From: DATJLY01 sp963773665
Lineage (GTDB): Bacteria > Pseudomonadota > Alphaproteobacteria > ATCC43930 > CGMCC-115725
Assembly (NCBI GenBank): GCA_963773665.1
Contig: CAVZBZ010000001.1
Location: forward strand, 434,001-498,000
Reading direction: 5' to 3'
Length of the DNA stretch: 64,000 nucleotides
In this document: piece after piece, positions 35,814 through 49,700 of the stretch
Layout of the letters: the number at the start of each line of letters is the position of its first letter
How positions within the stretch are numbered: the stretch's first letter is position 1
The notes under the pieces: generated by a model
What the model was told of the DNA's origin: nothing
The model's database searches: none
Seen by the model: the letters and a program-made list of their open reading frames with translations, nothing else
Program-made: the position numbers and the translations under genes

Positions 35814-37351
35814 GCCGGGCGGCTTCGAGGTGACGTCGTAGACGACGCGGTTGATGCCCTTCACCTCGTTGATGATGCGGGTCGCGGTGCGGGCCAGGAA
35901 ATCGTGCGCGAAGGGAAACAATTCCGCGGTCATGCCGTCGGTCGAGGTGACGGCGCGCAGCGCGCAGACGTAGTCGTAGGAGCGGCTGTCGCCCATCACG
36001 CCCACCGTGCGCACCGGCAGCAGCACGGCGAAAGCCTGCCAGATCGCGTCATAGAGGCCGGCGAGGCGGATCTCTTCGAGGAAGATCGGCGTCGGCCTTG
36101 CGCAGGATGTCGAGTTTTTCGCGCGTGATCTCGCCGGGGATGCGGATGGCGAGGCCGGGGCCCGGGAAGGGATGGCGCCGCACCAATGTCTCGGGCAGGC
36201 CGAGCTCGCGGCCGAGCGCGCGCACCTCGTCCTTGAACAGCTCGCGCAGCGGCTCGACCAGCTTCAGCTTCATCCGCTCCGGCAAGCCGCCGACATTGTG
36301 GTGCGACTTGATGGTGGCGCGACGGGCCGCCGGAGAAGCTCACCGATTCGATCACGTCGGGATAGAGCGTGCCCTGCGCCAGGAATTCGGCGCCGCCGAT
36401 CTTCTTCGCCTCCTCGTCGAACACGTCGATGAAGGTCGCGCCGATGATCTTTGCGCTTTTCCTCGGGATCGGTGACGCCGGCGAGCTTGCGGAGGAACAG
36501 ATCGCGCAGCGTCGCGATGGACGAGCGGAATGTTGTAATGGTCGCGGAAGAGCCGCACGACCTCTTCCGCCTCGGCCTGCGCGCAACAGACCGGTATCGA
36601 CGAAGATGCAGGTCAGCTGCCTCGCCCAAGCGCCTCGTGCAGCAGCACGGCCGCGACCGATGAATCGACGCCGCCCGACAGGCCGCAAATGACGCGCGCC
36701 TTGCCCACCTGGCGGCGCACGCGCGCCACTGCCTCGACGCGGAACGCGGCCATGCTCCAGTCGCCGCGCGCAGCCCGCGACGTGGTGGGTGAAATTCCGC
36801 AACAGCGCCGCGCCCTGCGGCGTGTGCACGACCTCGGGATGGAACTGCACGCCATAGAAGCGGCGCCGGTCGTCGGCGATCGCGGCGAAGGGCGCGCCCT
36901 CGCTCACCGCGACGACGCGAAATCCCGGCGGCAGCTCCTCGACCCGGTCGCCGTGGCTCATCCACACCTGCTCGCGCGCGCCCTTGGCCCACAGTCCCTC
37001 GAAGAGCGCGCACGCGTCCACCACCTCGATGAAGGCGCGGCCGAACTCGCGATGGTCCGACGCCGCGACCCGCCCGCCCAGTTGCGCGCACATCGCCTGC
37101 TCGCCATAGCAGATGCCGAGCACCGGCACGCCCAGCTCGAAGACCTTTTGCGGCACGCGCGGCGCTGCCGCCTCGGTGACGGAAGCCGGGCCGCCCGACA
37201 GGATGATCGCCTTGGGCGCGAACTCGGCGAGGCGCGCCTCGGGGATGGCGAAGGGATGGATCTCGCAATAGACGCCGCTCTCGCGCACGCGGCGCGCGAT
37301 GAGCTGCGTCACCTGGCTGCCGAAATCGAGGATCAGGACGCGATCGGTCAT
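35796..37351 (-). CDS. guaA: GMP synthase (glutamine-hydrolysing), multiply frameshifted in this sequence
   Basis: The span equals about 518 codons, the normal GuaA length. The class I glutamine amidotransferase half is clean: V-L-I-L-D-F-G-S-Q, the nucleophile loop G-I-C-Y-G-E-Q and F-H-P-E-V. The synthetase half is spread over all three frames: G-L-S-G-G-V-D-S-S P-loop near nt 36680, F-V-D-T-G-L-L-R, R-H-P-F-P-G-P-G-L-A near 36170 and K-P-P-G-T-I-E-W-E at the end. About seven single-base shifts are needed between 36090 and 36780. GuaA is normally needed for GMP synthesis, so errors are more likely than decay. ATG overlaps the rsmB stop. Confidence 0.9.
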
Positions 37352-38709
37352 GGCGCATCATCGGGAGCGGGACGATTCGTCGCAAGCGCCGGCCGCCGCT
37401 CCATCACCGCGACGAAGAACCCGTCGGTGCCGTGGCGCGCGGGCGAGAGGCGCAGCATGCCGGCGCGCGACGGGGCACGATCGTCGCCGATCGCTGCGCG
37501 CCAGACTTGCGCGATGGGCACGAGCGCGAAATCGGCGTTGGCGGCCAAGAAACGCTCGACCTGCGCCTCGTCCTCCTCGCGCAGGAGCGAGCAGGTCACA
37601 TAGATGAGCCGCCCGCCCGGACGCACGAGGCGGCGCGCGCTGTCGAGAATGTCGGCCTGAAGCGCCGTAAGCTCGGACGACGTCCCCTGGCTTCAGGCGC
37701 CATTTCGCGTCGGGATTGCGCCGCCACGTGCCGGTGCCGGTGCAGGGCGCATCGACCAGCACGCGGTCGAAGCCCGCGGCATGGCGCTTCACCCACTGGA
37801 TCGCGCGCCGACGCCAGCGACTTCGCGCTGCACGATGCTGGCGCCGGCGCGGCGCAGCGCGCTCGGTCGCGCGCTCGAGCCGGCGGGCCGAGACGTCGCA
37901 GGCGACGAGATGGCCGCGATTGCCCATGCTCGCCGCCAGCGCCAGCGTCTTGCCGCCGGCGCCGGCGCAGAAATCGACGACGCGCATGCCCGGCCGCGCA
38001 TCGGCCAGGAGCGATGCAAGCTGCGAGCCCTCGTCCTGCACTTCGATGAGCCCGGCGCGGAACGAGTCGAGCTCGCCCAGCGGCACGCGCTCGAAGACGC
38101 GCAGGCCCAGGGGCGAGAGTGGCGTGCGCGCCGCATCGACCCCCTCGCGCGCCAAGCGCCGCGCGCGCCGCCTCGCGCTCGGTCTTCAAGAGATTGACGC
38201 GGAGGTCGAGCGGCGCGGGCTCGAGCAGCGCCGCCATCTCGCGCGGCAGGTCGCGGCCGAGCGACTGCTGCGAGCGCGGGCTCGAGCCAGGCCGGATAAT
38301 TGCCGCGCACCGCAGGCGGCATGGCGCGATCGATGAGCGCCTTGCCCTCGAGCGCGTCGGCCAAGCGCCGCTCGGCCGCGTCGAGCTTGGCCGGGCGAAA
38401 ACGGTCGCCGTCGCAGTCGCCGGCGATCTGCGCAGCACTTCGTTCCTCGATGAGAAGCAGCGCCGCCAGGACGCGCGCGCGCGGCGGAACTTCGAGCCCC
38501 CGCCCCTCGCGCGCGATCCACCAGTCGAGCGAGGCGCGAAGGCGCAGCACGCCATAGATCATGCTCGGAGATCGCGGCGCGGTCCTTCGATCCGGCGAAG
38601 CGGTGGCGGCGGAAATATTCGGCGACGATGATCGTCCGCCGGCGCCCTTGCCCTCGTCGATCGCGGCCAAAAGCCCGATCGCGGCTTCGACCCGCGCGCC
38701 GGGTGTCAT
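37348..38709 (-). CDS. rsmB: 16S rRNA m5C967 methyltransferase RsmB (frameshifted)
   Basis: The corrected product is about 450 aa with an N-terminal NusB-like helical domain (for example P-A-W-L-E-P-A-L near nt 38290). The SAM-dependent methylase follows: V-V-D-F-C-A-G-A-G-G-K-T-L-A-L, V-L-V-D-A-P-C-T-G-T-G-T-W-R-R-N-P-D and Y-V-T-C-S-L-L-R-E-E-D, the two catalytic Cys regions. Shifts lie near 38650, 38565, 38440, 38275, 38160, 37860, 37810 and 37685 (approximate). It methylates C967 of 16S rRNA. Placed between guaB and guaA on one strand, an order common in Rhizobiales. Confidence 0.88.
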
Positions 38710-38740
38710 TTCGGGAGATGCGCTGCCAGCGCAGCGCGGG

Positions 38741-40208
<1,468 letters not shown>

Positions 40209-40283
40209 GCTGCCTCCCGCAAATCGGTTGGCGTCACAATATAGGACCGCCGTGCCGCTAAGGGAAGCGCGCCCGGCGCAATT

Positions 40284-40975
40284 CTAGGCTGCGCCGCGAA
40301 AGCCCTGCGCCACGACGTAAACCTCGGACGAACTCGGCGCGGCTCGCCGGCGGCTTGGCGTGGCGCACGGTGGCGAAGTCGCGCTTCAAGCGCGGCAAGC
40401 AAGTCCGCCTTCGGCGCCGCCCTGATAGACCTTGGCGACGAAGGCGCCGCCCGGCGCCAGCACGCCCGTCGCGAATTCATAGGCCGCCTCGGCCAAGGCC
40501 ACGATGCGCAGATGATCGGTCGCGGCGTGGCCGGTCGCGGGCGCCGCCATGTCGGACAGCACGAGATCGGCCTTGCCGCCCAAGGCGGCCGCGAGCGCCG
40601 CCGGCGCCTCGGGCGCCAGGAAATCCAGCGTCAGAATTGGGCGCCGGCGATGGGCTCCATCTGCCAGCACGTCGATCGCGACGACGCGGCCGCGCGCCGG
40701 CGCCTTGACGCGCGCGACCGCAACCTGGGTCCAGCCGCCGGGCGCGGCGCCCAGATCGACGACGCGCGCGCCCGCGCCTCAGCAGATGGAAGCGGTCGTC
40801 GAGCTCGAAAAGCTTGAAGGCGGCGCGCGAGCGATAGCCCTCGCGCTTCGCCGCGCCGCACATAGGGATCGTTGAGCTGGCGCTCGAGCCATTGCGTCGA
40901 GGAGGCCGTGCGACGCCGCGCCGTCTTGACGCGCTCGGTCTTGGCGCGCGGCGCATCGCCCTTGCCGCGCGCCAT
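40284..40975 (-). CDS. rlmE: 23S rRNA U2552 2'-O-methyltransferase RlmE (frameshifted)
   Basis: The product is about 230 aa. A basic N-terminus leads to Q-W-L-E-R-Q-L-N-D-P-Y-V, then Y-R-S-R-A-A-F-K-L-F-E-L-D-D-R-F with the catalytic Lys, the SAM motif V-V-D-L-G-A-A-P-G-G-W, D-L-V-L-S-D-M-A-A-P-A-T-G-H and F-V-A-K-V-Y-Q-G-G. These supply the K-D-K residues of the FtsJ family. Shifts lie near 40860, 40785, 40665 and 40400. The start overlaps the ppx stop (TGATG at 40973-40977), so the two are coupled. Confidence 0.87.
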
Positions 40976-41976
40976 CACCTTGCGCCGCGGAAGAAGCCGA
41001 GGAGAATGCCCTCGCGCACGCCGCGGTCGGCGACGACGAGCCGCCCCACCGGCCAGAGCCGGCAGATCGCCTCGAGGATGGCGCAGCCGGCCAGCACCAG
41101 ATCGGCGCGCTCCTCGCCGATGCAGGGATGCGCCGCGCGCTCCTCCCAGCACATGGCGGCGAGCCGGCGCGAGGCGCGCTCGATCTCGCCGAACTCGAGC
41201 GCCGAGCCGTCGACGCGGTTGCGGTCGTAGCGCGGCAGGTCGAGATGGATGCCGGCGAGCGTCGTCACCGTGCCCGAGCTGCCGAGCAGCTGCACCGCGC
41301 CCGCGGCGATGCGCGGCGCGATCTCGTGCTTGCGCCTCGAACGGCGCCAGCGCCGCCTCGATCTCGGCCACCATCGCTTCATAGGTCGCGGCCGTCACGA
41401 CCTTGCCGCCATAGCGGTCGGCGAGCGTCACGACGCCGTGCGGCACCGAGACGAAATCGCAGATCGCCGGGCACGGTTGGCCGGCACGGTCGAGCCAGAC
41501 GAGCTCGGTCGAGCCGCCGCCGATGTCGAACACCAGCGCGCGGGGCACGCGCGGGATCGAGCAGCGGCGCGCAGCCGGCGACCACGAGCCGCGCCTCCTC
41601 GTCGCTCGAGATGATCTCGATCGCGGATGCCGGTGTCGCGCCGCACCCGCTCCAGGAACTCGGCGCAATTTGCGGCGCGGCGGCACGCCTCGGTCGCGAC
41701 ATAGCGCGCGCGGCGCGCGCCCGAGCGCGCGACCTTGCCGGCGCAGACGCGGAGCGCCGCGAGCGTGCGCGCCATCGCCGGCTCGGACAGGCACCCGGTC
41801 GCGGCAAGCCCCTCGCCCAGGCGCACGATGCGCGAGAAGGCATCGATGACATGAAACCCCTCGCCGCGCCGGCGCGCGATCAGGAGGCGGCAATTGTTGG
41901 TGCCGAGATCGAGCGCGGCGCAGACATCGTGGCGCTCGTCATCAGATGGGGAGGCGTCCGACCGCGGAACCGGCAT
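40975..41976 (-). CDS. ppx: Ppx/GppA exopolyphosphatase family protein (frameshifted)
   Basis: The product is about 333 aa. The actin-like ATPase-fold phosphate motifs are A-A-L-D-L-G-T-N-N-C-R-L-L-I-A at the start and L-V-F-D-I-G-G-G-S-T-E-L-V-W-L in the middle. It ends R-E-G-I-L-L-G-F-F-R-G-A-R. Shifts occur near 41625, 41565 and 41340. The length matches short Ppx/GppA proteins without the HD domain. It hydrolyses polyphosphate or pppGpp; which one cannot be told. First gene of ppx-rlmE, pointing away from the tRNA-Gln gene. Confidence 0.85.
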
Positions 41977-42099
41977 CGCCACGTGCAAATCCCAAGAAAG
42001 CGGCGCCTGCGGCCTGCGCCAAGCGATGCTACCCCAAGGGCCTCCGTCTTTCAAAGGCGGCCGGCCTATGCTATCTGTGGCGCGCGCCCGATCCCGTGT

Positions 42100-42173
42100 T
42101 GGGGGATCGTCTAACGGTAGGACAGCGAACTCTGACTCCGCCAGTCTAGGTTCAAATCCTAGTCCCCCAGCCA
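42100..42173 (+). tRNA. tRNA-Gln (CTG anticodon), CCA encoded
   Basis: The cloverleaf is complete: acceptor TGGGGGA with TCCCCCA, D-arm GTCTAACGGTAGGAC, anticodon loop CTCTGAC giving CTG, T-arm CTAGG-TTCAAAT-CCTAG, discriminator G and CCA. The anticodon stem GCGAA/TCCGC has one A-C mismatch at pair 30-40, where relatives have G-C; this may be a base error. It reads CAG codons. Confidence 0.93.
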
Positions 42174-42438
42174 CTCAGTCCGCTCTCTTCTGTCCCGTCT
42201 CTGTATGCGCGTTTTCTTCGCGACGTTCCGGGACGTTAGCCCCGGCCTAGCGCCACCGAGCGTCAGGCGAACGCCCCCATGTTAGACGAAACCGGCTTTA
42301 TCGGCCCCGTTTGCTCTCGGCGCCCATTTTGGACTGACGCTCGCCGTCGAGAAGCATCAGGTTCGCGCGCTGGATCGGACCGCCAGCGCTCTCACGGCCC
42401 CAGACATGTTACGGGTTAGCGCCTCGATCGATGTGAGA
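42174..42438. other. Intergenic region between tRNA-Gln and the recombinase gene
   Basis: No gene is seen. It contains a near-palindrome ACGTTCC/GGGACGT around 42223-42236 and is otherwise unremarkable. The left boundary of the recombinase cassette should lie here, but I could not identify an attachment site matching the tRNA-fMet fragment at 45225. Confidence 0.35.
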
Positions 42439-44159
<1,721 letters not shown>

Positions 44160-44167
<8 letters not shown>

Positions 44168-44660
44168 CGACCGCACCACCGGCAGTCACGGCTGCATTGT
44201 CACGGGCGGCCACGCTGCCGGACGGAGAGGTGTCCAGGCCGAAGAAACGGGGTCCCGACCAGCGGGTTCCCGTTATCGCCCGGGCGATTTGCGAGAGCGA
44301 CCGGTACGGTCTGCCTGACCATATATACGTGTCGTCAAGCACGATCACCTCATGCACCCGACCCTTCCATTCGCGGATGAGCTTGGTGCCCGGTTTGATC
44401 CCGGCACCGGCCGACACGGTCAATGAGCCGGTTTCACGCAGTTCTTTTGCCGAACGCGCCAGCTGGCGAAGCGCCGGCTTGCTCAACCCGCGATCGGCTT
44501 CCTCCTGAAGCCGATAGGCCACGCCCCGGATCAACAGATCCCGACTGATCCGGGGCGCCGGCTCGAGACCGAACACTTCCGCCCATCGCTTGCGGAGAGT
44601 GGCCGTGTCGAGAGCCGGCAGCTCCTCGATCTCCGCGGCGAGCTGAACGTCGCGGAACAC
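44160..44660 (-). CDS. DUF2924 domain protein
   Basis: This 166-aa protein has a GTG start. It shows L-R-K-R-W-A-E-V-F-G-L-E-P-A-P-R-I-S-R-D-L-L-I-R-G-V-A and later L-I-R-E-W-K-G-R-V-H-E-V and Y-R-S-L-S-Q-I-A-R-A-I-T-G-T-R-W-S-G-P-R-F-F-G, the standard DUF2924 pattern. It is almost always found between a DUF3489 gene and a serine recombinase. The role is unknown, probably a recombination accessory factor. No frameshift. Confidence 0.9.
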
Positions 44661-44664
44661 GCGC

Positions 44665-45021
44665 TTATGCCTTGACGATCAGATAGCGACGCGCTCCTTT
44701 CCCGGCTCGCTCGGACCGAAGCTGAAATCCCAACCGCGTCTTCACCGTCCCCGACAGGAAGCCGCGCACGCTATGCGACTGCCAACCCGTCGTCTTCTGC
44801 AATTCGGCGATCGAGGCACCAGTCTTCCGGTGCAGAAGCTTCAGGATCGCATTGACTTTTGACTCCTTGCCCGCGCGCGGCATGGCGATCTTCTTCTTCG
44901 CCAAATTCTTCCGCTTGCCACCGGATGCAGCACGCGCCGTTCGATGCTCGGTCGCGCCCCGTGTCGGGGACACGGCAGCTTGCGCCGCCTCGCTCGTGAC
45001 TACTTGAACCGTCATTGTCAT
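44665..45021 (-). CDS. DUF3489 domain protein
   Basis: This 118-aa protein has a basic, Ala/Lys-rich N-terminus. The conserved domain is S-K-V-N-A-I-L-K-L-L-H-R-K-T-G-A-S-I-A-E-L then T-G-W-Q-S-H-S-V-R-G-F-L-S-G and K-G-A-R-R-Y. It looks like a small winged-helix DNA-binding protein. GGAGG lies before the ATG. First gene of the DUF3489/DUF2924/recombinase cassette. Promoter expected between 45022 and 45190. Confidence 0.9.
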   Translation of the reverse strand: MTMTVQVVTSEAAQAAVSPTRGATEHRTARAASGGKRKNLAKKKIAMPRAGKESKVNAILKLLHRKTGASIAELQKTTGWQSHSVRGFLSGTVKTRLGFQLRSERAGKGARRYLIVKA

Positions 45022-45191
45022 GCCTCCAGGTCCGCAGCGCCGGCCATTCCGGGGCTGTCACTGCCGGAAGCCCGGAACCAAGGCCGGGCGGCGCTTCGGG
45101 GCCGGAGAAGACCCCTCGCACCGCATGCACGCTCCCTTGGTGGACTAAGTCGAGCGGAATGTGAGCAATGTTCTGACGATTTGTAGGTCAA

Positions 45192-45223
45192 TTTGGGCAG
45201 ATGGTCATCGTGCCTTGCCCAAA
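45192..45223. repeat. 8-bp inverted repeat at the recombination junction
   Basis: TTTGGGCA (45192-45199) and TGCCCAAA (45216-45223) are exact complements separated by 16 bases. They directly abut the tRNA-fMet fragment and may be part of the serine recombinase attachment site. Confidence 0.5.
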
Positions 45224-45224
45224 A

Positions 45225-45274
45225 CGTCAGGCTCATAACCTGAAGGTCGGAGGTTCAAATCCTCCCCCCGCAAC
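45225..45274 (+). tRNA. 3' fragment of initiator tRNA-fMet (not functional)
   Basis: CGTCAGGCTCATAACCTGA forms the initiator anticodon arm with a CAT anticodon, followed by the variable loop and T-arm GGAGG-TTCAAAT-CCTCC and CCCCCGCAAC. The acceptor 5' strand and D-arm are missing; unrelated sequence precedes it. A terminator hairpin follows, so the downstream flank looks native. It is a scar of an integration or rearrangement in a tRNA-fMet gene. No intact tRNA-fMet is in the window. Confidence 0.8.
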
Positions 45275-45278
45275 AAAA

Positions 45279-45309
45279 AACGCCGCTAAGTCAGTCACTT
45301 AGCGGCGTT
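45279..45309 (+). terminator. Terminator-like hairpin after the tRNA fragment
   Basis: AACGCCGCTAAGT (45279-45291) pairs perfectly with ACTTAGCGGCGTT (45297-45309) around a 5-base loop. An A6 run precedes the stem, so on the minus strand it ends in T6 and is a canonical intrinsic terminator there. It therefore may stop transcription from both sides. Confidence 0.75.
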
Positions 45310-45436
45310 GCTGCGTTATGGGAAATATAAGCAAAACCGCGCCGGAAGCACCGCGGAAGCAAGAGGGCGGGTAGTCATGCGTAGTCATGCGCACGTTGCC
45401 ACGCAACTCCGCGCGCCGATCTCAAAACCGGGCCAT

Positions 45437-46661
45437 TCATTCGCGTCCATCCTGAGCAAGGTCGAACATCGAGACGCCTTCGATGCTGGCGGGGCGTCGC
45501 AGCACCTCGGGATGGCGCAGCGCGCGAACTGTGTCGTGGTATCCCGCGCGCCAGTGCTCTCGCATGCTCGTGCGCGAGAACTCGTAATCTTTCGAATCTC
45601 CCTCGTAATGCTTCGACCGATAGATCAGCTGCACGAGACTGTAGACCTTCCTTTCAGCAACGGGTTTGAGCACAGCATACTCCGGCCTCGAGCGCAGCTC
45701 CTCCGGCAGCTTGTCCAGAAGGTCCGCCAGCGCGTTTCGCAGCTTCTGCTCATGCTTGAAGCGGTCCGAATTGGCCCGGGTGCGGCTCGAATACTGGATC
45801 TCCTTCTGCCGGGTCAGGACCTCCGGCATGGTGCGCGGGATCGACCCGCGCGCGTTCCAGAGATCGACTTGAAAGGCGAGCGTATCCCTGCGCGGTTCGC
45901 TTTCGACCACCCACTGGAGCGGCGTATTCGAGACGAGGCCCCCGTCCCAATAACATTCGCCATCGATCTCGATCGGATGAAATCCTGGCGGTAACGCGCC
46001 GCTCGCCAAGACGTGCTCCGCCCGGATCGTGTGCGTGGCGTTGTCGAAATAGACGAAGTTCCCGGTCGCGATGTTGACCGCGCCGACACTGAAGCGCGTC
46101 TCCCCGCCATTGATCCGGTCGAAATCGACGAGCCGCTCGAGCGTGGTCTTGAGCGGCGCCATATCGTAATAGCTGGTCGCAGCCAGCATGCCGGCGGGCT
46201 GCAGCCAGGGAACCGGCAGGCGCGGCGTAAAGAAGCCGGTTGCTCCGTGGGACAAGGCAAAACCTGCGCTGATCTGATTCGCGACGGCGCGGGCTGCGTC
46301 GCCCTGGGGCGCGAATGCCGCGGGCTCGGAGGAATGAAGCGATAGCGCGTCGCCGATGAACCCCAGGCGGGTATGGAGCGGATGCGTGGTGACGAGCTCC
46401 CAGAATTGGCGCAGCCTGTTCGACGCGACGCTCCCGCGGATTACCGGCGATCAGCGCAGAATTGATGCCGCCGATCGAGATGCCTGCGACCCAGTCAGGT
46501 TCGAGCTGCGCTTCCGCGAGCGCCTCGTAGACGCCCGCCTGATAGGCACCGAGCGCACCCCCGCCTTGCAATAGCAGAGCGATTTGCTCGAATGGCGGAC
46601 GCGGCAGGGCTTTGTGCGACGTCCGCTGCGCCTTCTGCACTTGGCTTCCACGGTCAGACAC
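45437..46661 (-). CDS. Patatin-like phospholipase with DUF3734-type C-terminus (one frameshift)
   Basis: The product is about 405-420 aa. The oxyanion loop is L-L-Q-G-G-G-A-L-G-A-Y, the nucleophile elbow G-I-S-I-G-G and the catalytic Asp lies in D-G-G-L-V-S-N-T-P near nt 45930. A one-base shift near 46435 separates the first 80 residues. The C-terminal R-E-H-W-R-A-G-Y-H-D-T-V is typical of the alphaproteobacterial DUF3734 group. The GTG at 46661 has GGAG nine bases upstream and is preferred over a TTG at 46700. It lies downstream of the RND genes on the same strand, and may act on membrane lipids. Confidence 0.85.
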
Positions 46662-46707
46662 GATCGCATCTCCATTCGCTTGGTGTTGCACCGACGGCAA
46701 GGCTCGG

Positions 46708-49700
46708 TCAGTCGCCGACGCCGACGGTCTCTGCTTTCTCGATATCCAGGCTTTGGCTGGTCTCCGCGTTGGGCTGCTTGATTCGGAACCAGGTCACGTA
46801 GAGCGCCGGGAGGAACACGAGCGTCAGCAGTGTCGCGACCGCCAAGCCTCCCATGATCGCGTAGGCCATAGGCCCCCAGAAGATAGTCGGCGCGATCGGC
46901 ATCATGCCCAGGATGGCGGCGGCAGCCGTGAGCAGGATCGGCCTGAACCGGTGCGTGGTGGCCTCCACGACGGCATCCCAAGGGTCGCGCCCGTGCGCCT
47001 TTTCCGTCTCGACCTGGTCTATGAGGATGACCGAGTTGCGGGCGATCATGCCGGTGAGGGCGAGCACGCCCAGGAGCGCGACGAAGCCGAGTGGTTTTTC
47101 GGCGAGAAGCAGCGCCGCAACCACTCCGATCAGCCCAAGTGGCGCGACGCTCAGCACGAGGAACAGTCGGCTGAAGCGTTGAAGCTGAATCATCAGCACC
47201 GTGAATGTCAGCACGAGCATCAAGGGCAGTACGGCCGCGACTGAGCCCTGCGCCTTGCCGCTCTCCTCGACCGTGCCGCCGATATCGACGTGGTATCCGC
47301 CCGGCAGGCTGACGTTGAGGGCTGCGATCTTTGGCGCGAGCTCCTGCACGACCGTCGCGGCCTGGACGCCAGGCGCGAGATCGGCCTGCACTGTGACGGT
47401 CGGCCGCCGGTCCCGACGCCAGACAATCGGATATTCCTGGCCGTAATCGACCGAGGCGATCTGGCTCAGCGGAACGGTTCGTCCGTTGGGAAGGGGCACC
47501 TGGAGGGTCCGGATCGTGGTCAGCGACATGCGCTGTTCGGCCGAGGCGCGCACGAGCACGTCGACGAGATAAATCCCGCTGCGCAGCTGGGTGGCGGTGA
47601 CGCCGGACACAACGGCGTTCAGCGATTGGGCCAGCTGCTGCGAGCTCAGACCCAGAAGGCGCGCCTGGTCCTGGTCGACTCGGATCCGGATCGTGCGAGC
47701 CGGCTCCATCCAGTTGTAGTTGACATTTTGGGCGCCGGGAGCGGCTTCGATCGCGTCAGCGACTCTGAACGCGATCGCGCGCACCCGGTCAGGCTCCGGC
47801 CCGCTCACGCGATATTGCAACGGCCATCCGACCGGCGGACCCAGTTCCAGCGGGTAAACGCGCCCGACGACGTTCGGGAACTCGGCCGCAAGCGCGTGCT
47901 CCAGTTTCGCCTTCACCCGCTCACGCTGCTTCAAGCCCTTGGTGACGACGACGAGCTGCGCGAAGAAATCGTTGGGGAGCTGCACATTGAGGGGCAGGTA
48001 AAAGCGCACCGCGCCCTGTCCGATGTACGTCGTCCAATGGTCAACGTCCTGATCGTCCTTCAGGAGCTTGTCCACCGCAGCCGAGAGATCCCTCGTCGCG
48101 TAGATCGAAGCGTTCTCTGGAAGCTGCAGGTTGACGAGCAGCTCAGGCCGGTCCGATGAGGGGAAGAATTGCTGCGGAACGAAGCGGGTGCCATAGAGCG
48201 CCGCCCCGAACAGGCCCAGCGTGACGAGAACGGTAGTCCAGCGCGCACGCATCGCCAGCACGAGGAAGCAGCGGAATGTGCGCATGATTGGACCGGGCTC
48301 CTCCGCGTGCCGCTTACGGGGCTGCTTGAGGACCCAAACGCCGAGCAAGGGCGCGAACAGGACTGCGACGATCCACGATATGATGAGCGCGATCGCAACC
48401 ACAGCGAAGATCGAGAAGGTATATTCGCCGGCGCCGCTTTTCGCGAAACCGATCGGGACGAACCCCGCAACCGTCACCAGCGTGCCGGTGAGCATCGGGA
48501 ATGCGGTCGAGGAGTAGGCGAACGTGGCCGCATGCTCCTTGTCATCACCGTGTTCGAGCCGTGTGACCATGGTCTCGACCGTGATCATGGCGTCGTCGAC
48601 GAGGAGACCGAGCGCGATGATGAGGGCGCCCAAGGAGATGCGCTGAAGGTCGATCCCGAAGAACTCCATCGCCACGAAGACCGCGGCGAGCACGAGCGGG
48701 ATCGCGAGTGCCACGACCGCGCCCGCGCGCAGGCCGAGACTGACGAGACTGACCGCGAGGACGATGCCGACGGCCTCCCAGAGCGCCTCCATAAAGTCGT
48801 CCACCGCGTGCTCGACGGTCACGGGCTGGTCGGCGACAAGCGTCGGCTCGATCCCGACCGGCAGATTTGCGGTGCTCTCCGTCATGGCATGCTCGACGTT
48901 CCGACCGAGGGCCAGCACGTCGCCGCCCTTGCGCATCGCGATGGCGAGGCCGATCGCGTCCCGCCCATTGACGCGGAACATCGGCTGCGCGGGATCGGCG
49001 GGGCCGCGCGTGACCTTCGCGATATCGCCGAGCCGAATGATCCGGCCGTTCGCAACGAAGTTGACGGCAAGGAGGTCCTGCTCAGATCGGAACGCACCCG
49101 AGACGCGGACGAGGATTTTTTCGTCGCCCGTCTGCACAACACCGGCCGGAGCGACAGCGTTCTGCGCTTCGAGCGCGCTGATCAGCGCCGACCGGTCGAG
49201 CCCGAGCCCGGCCAGCTGCTCGGTCGAGAATTCCACATAGATGCGCTCGTCCTGGGCGCCCAGCACATCGATTTTTGAGACGTCCGGCACCTGAAGCAGC
49301 TGCTTACGGACATCCTCGACGTAATCCCTCAGCTGCCGGTGCGTGAAACCGTCCGCCGTGAAACCGTAGACGATGCCGTAGGTGTCGCCGAACTCGTCGT
49401 TGAAGCCGGGGCCGACAATGCCTTGTGGCAGTGTGCTGCGGATATCGCCCACCTTCTTGCGGACTTGGTACCAGATATCCGGCACCTGAGCCGGAGGCGT
49501 CGAATCCTTCAGGTACACGAAAATCGTGGCCTGGCCCGGCGTGGTGTAGCTCTTCAGGTAGTCGAGATTTGGAGTCTCCTGGAGCTTTCGCTCAAGGCGG
49601 TCCGTCACCTGCTCGAGCGTGTCGCCCACGGTGGCGCCCGGCCATTGGGCCTGGACCACCATGGTCTTGATGGTGAAGTCCGGGTCCTCGCTCCGTCCGA

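Noticed and set aside
35796..37351. guaA as a genuine pseudogene killed by the island insertion
   Set aside because: The insertion restores the correct C-terminus T-I-E-W-E. The shifts are spread over the middle of the gene, and neighbouring rsmB, guaB, rlmE and ppx show the same defect far from the island.
45225..45274. Functional tRNA-Met gene
   Set aside because: The acceptor 5' strand and D-arm are absent and no alternative 5' half can be folded from the preceding bases.
48169..49278. 369-codon open frame antisense to the RND transporter
   Set aside because: Arg/Asp/Glu-rich shadow frame of an intact 1031-residue gene.
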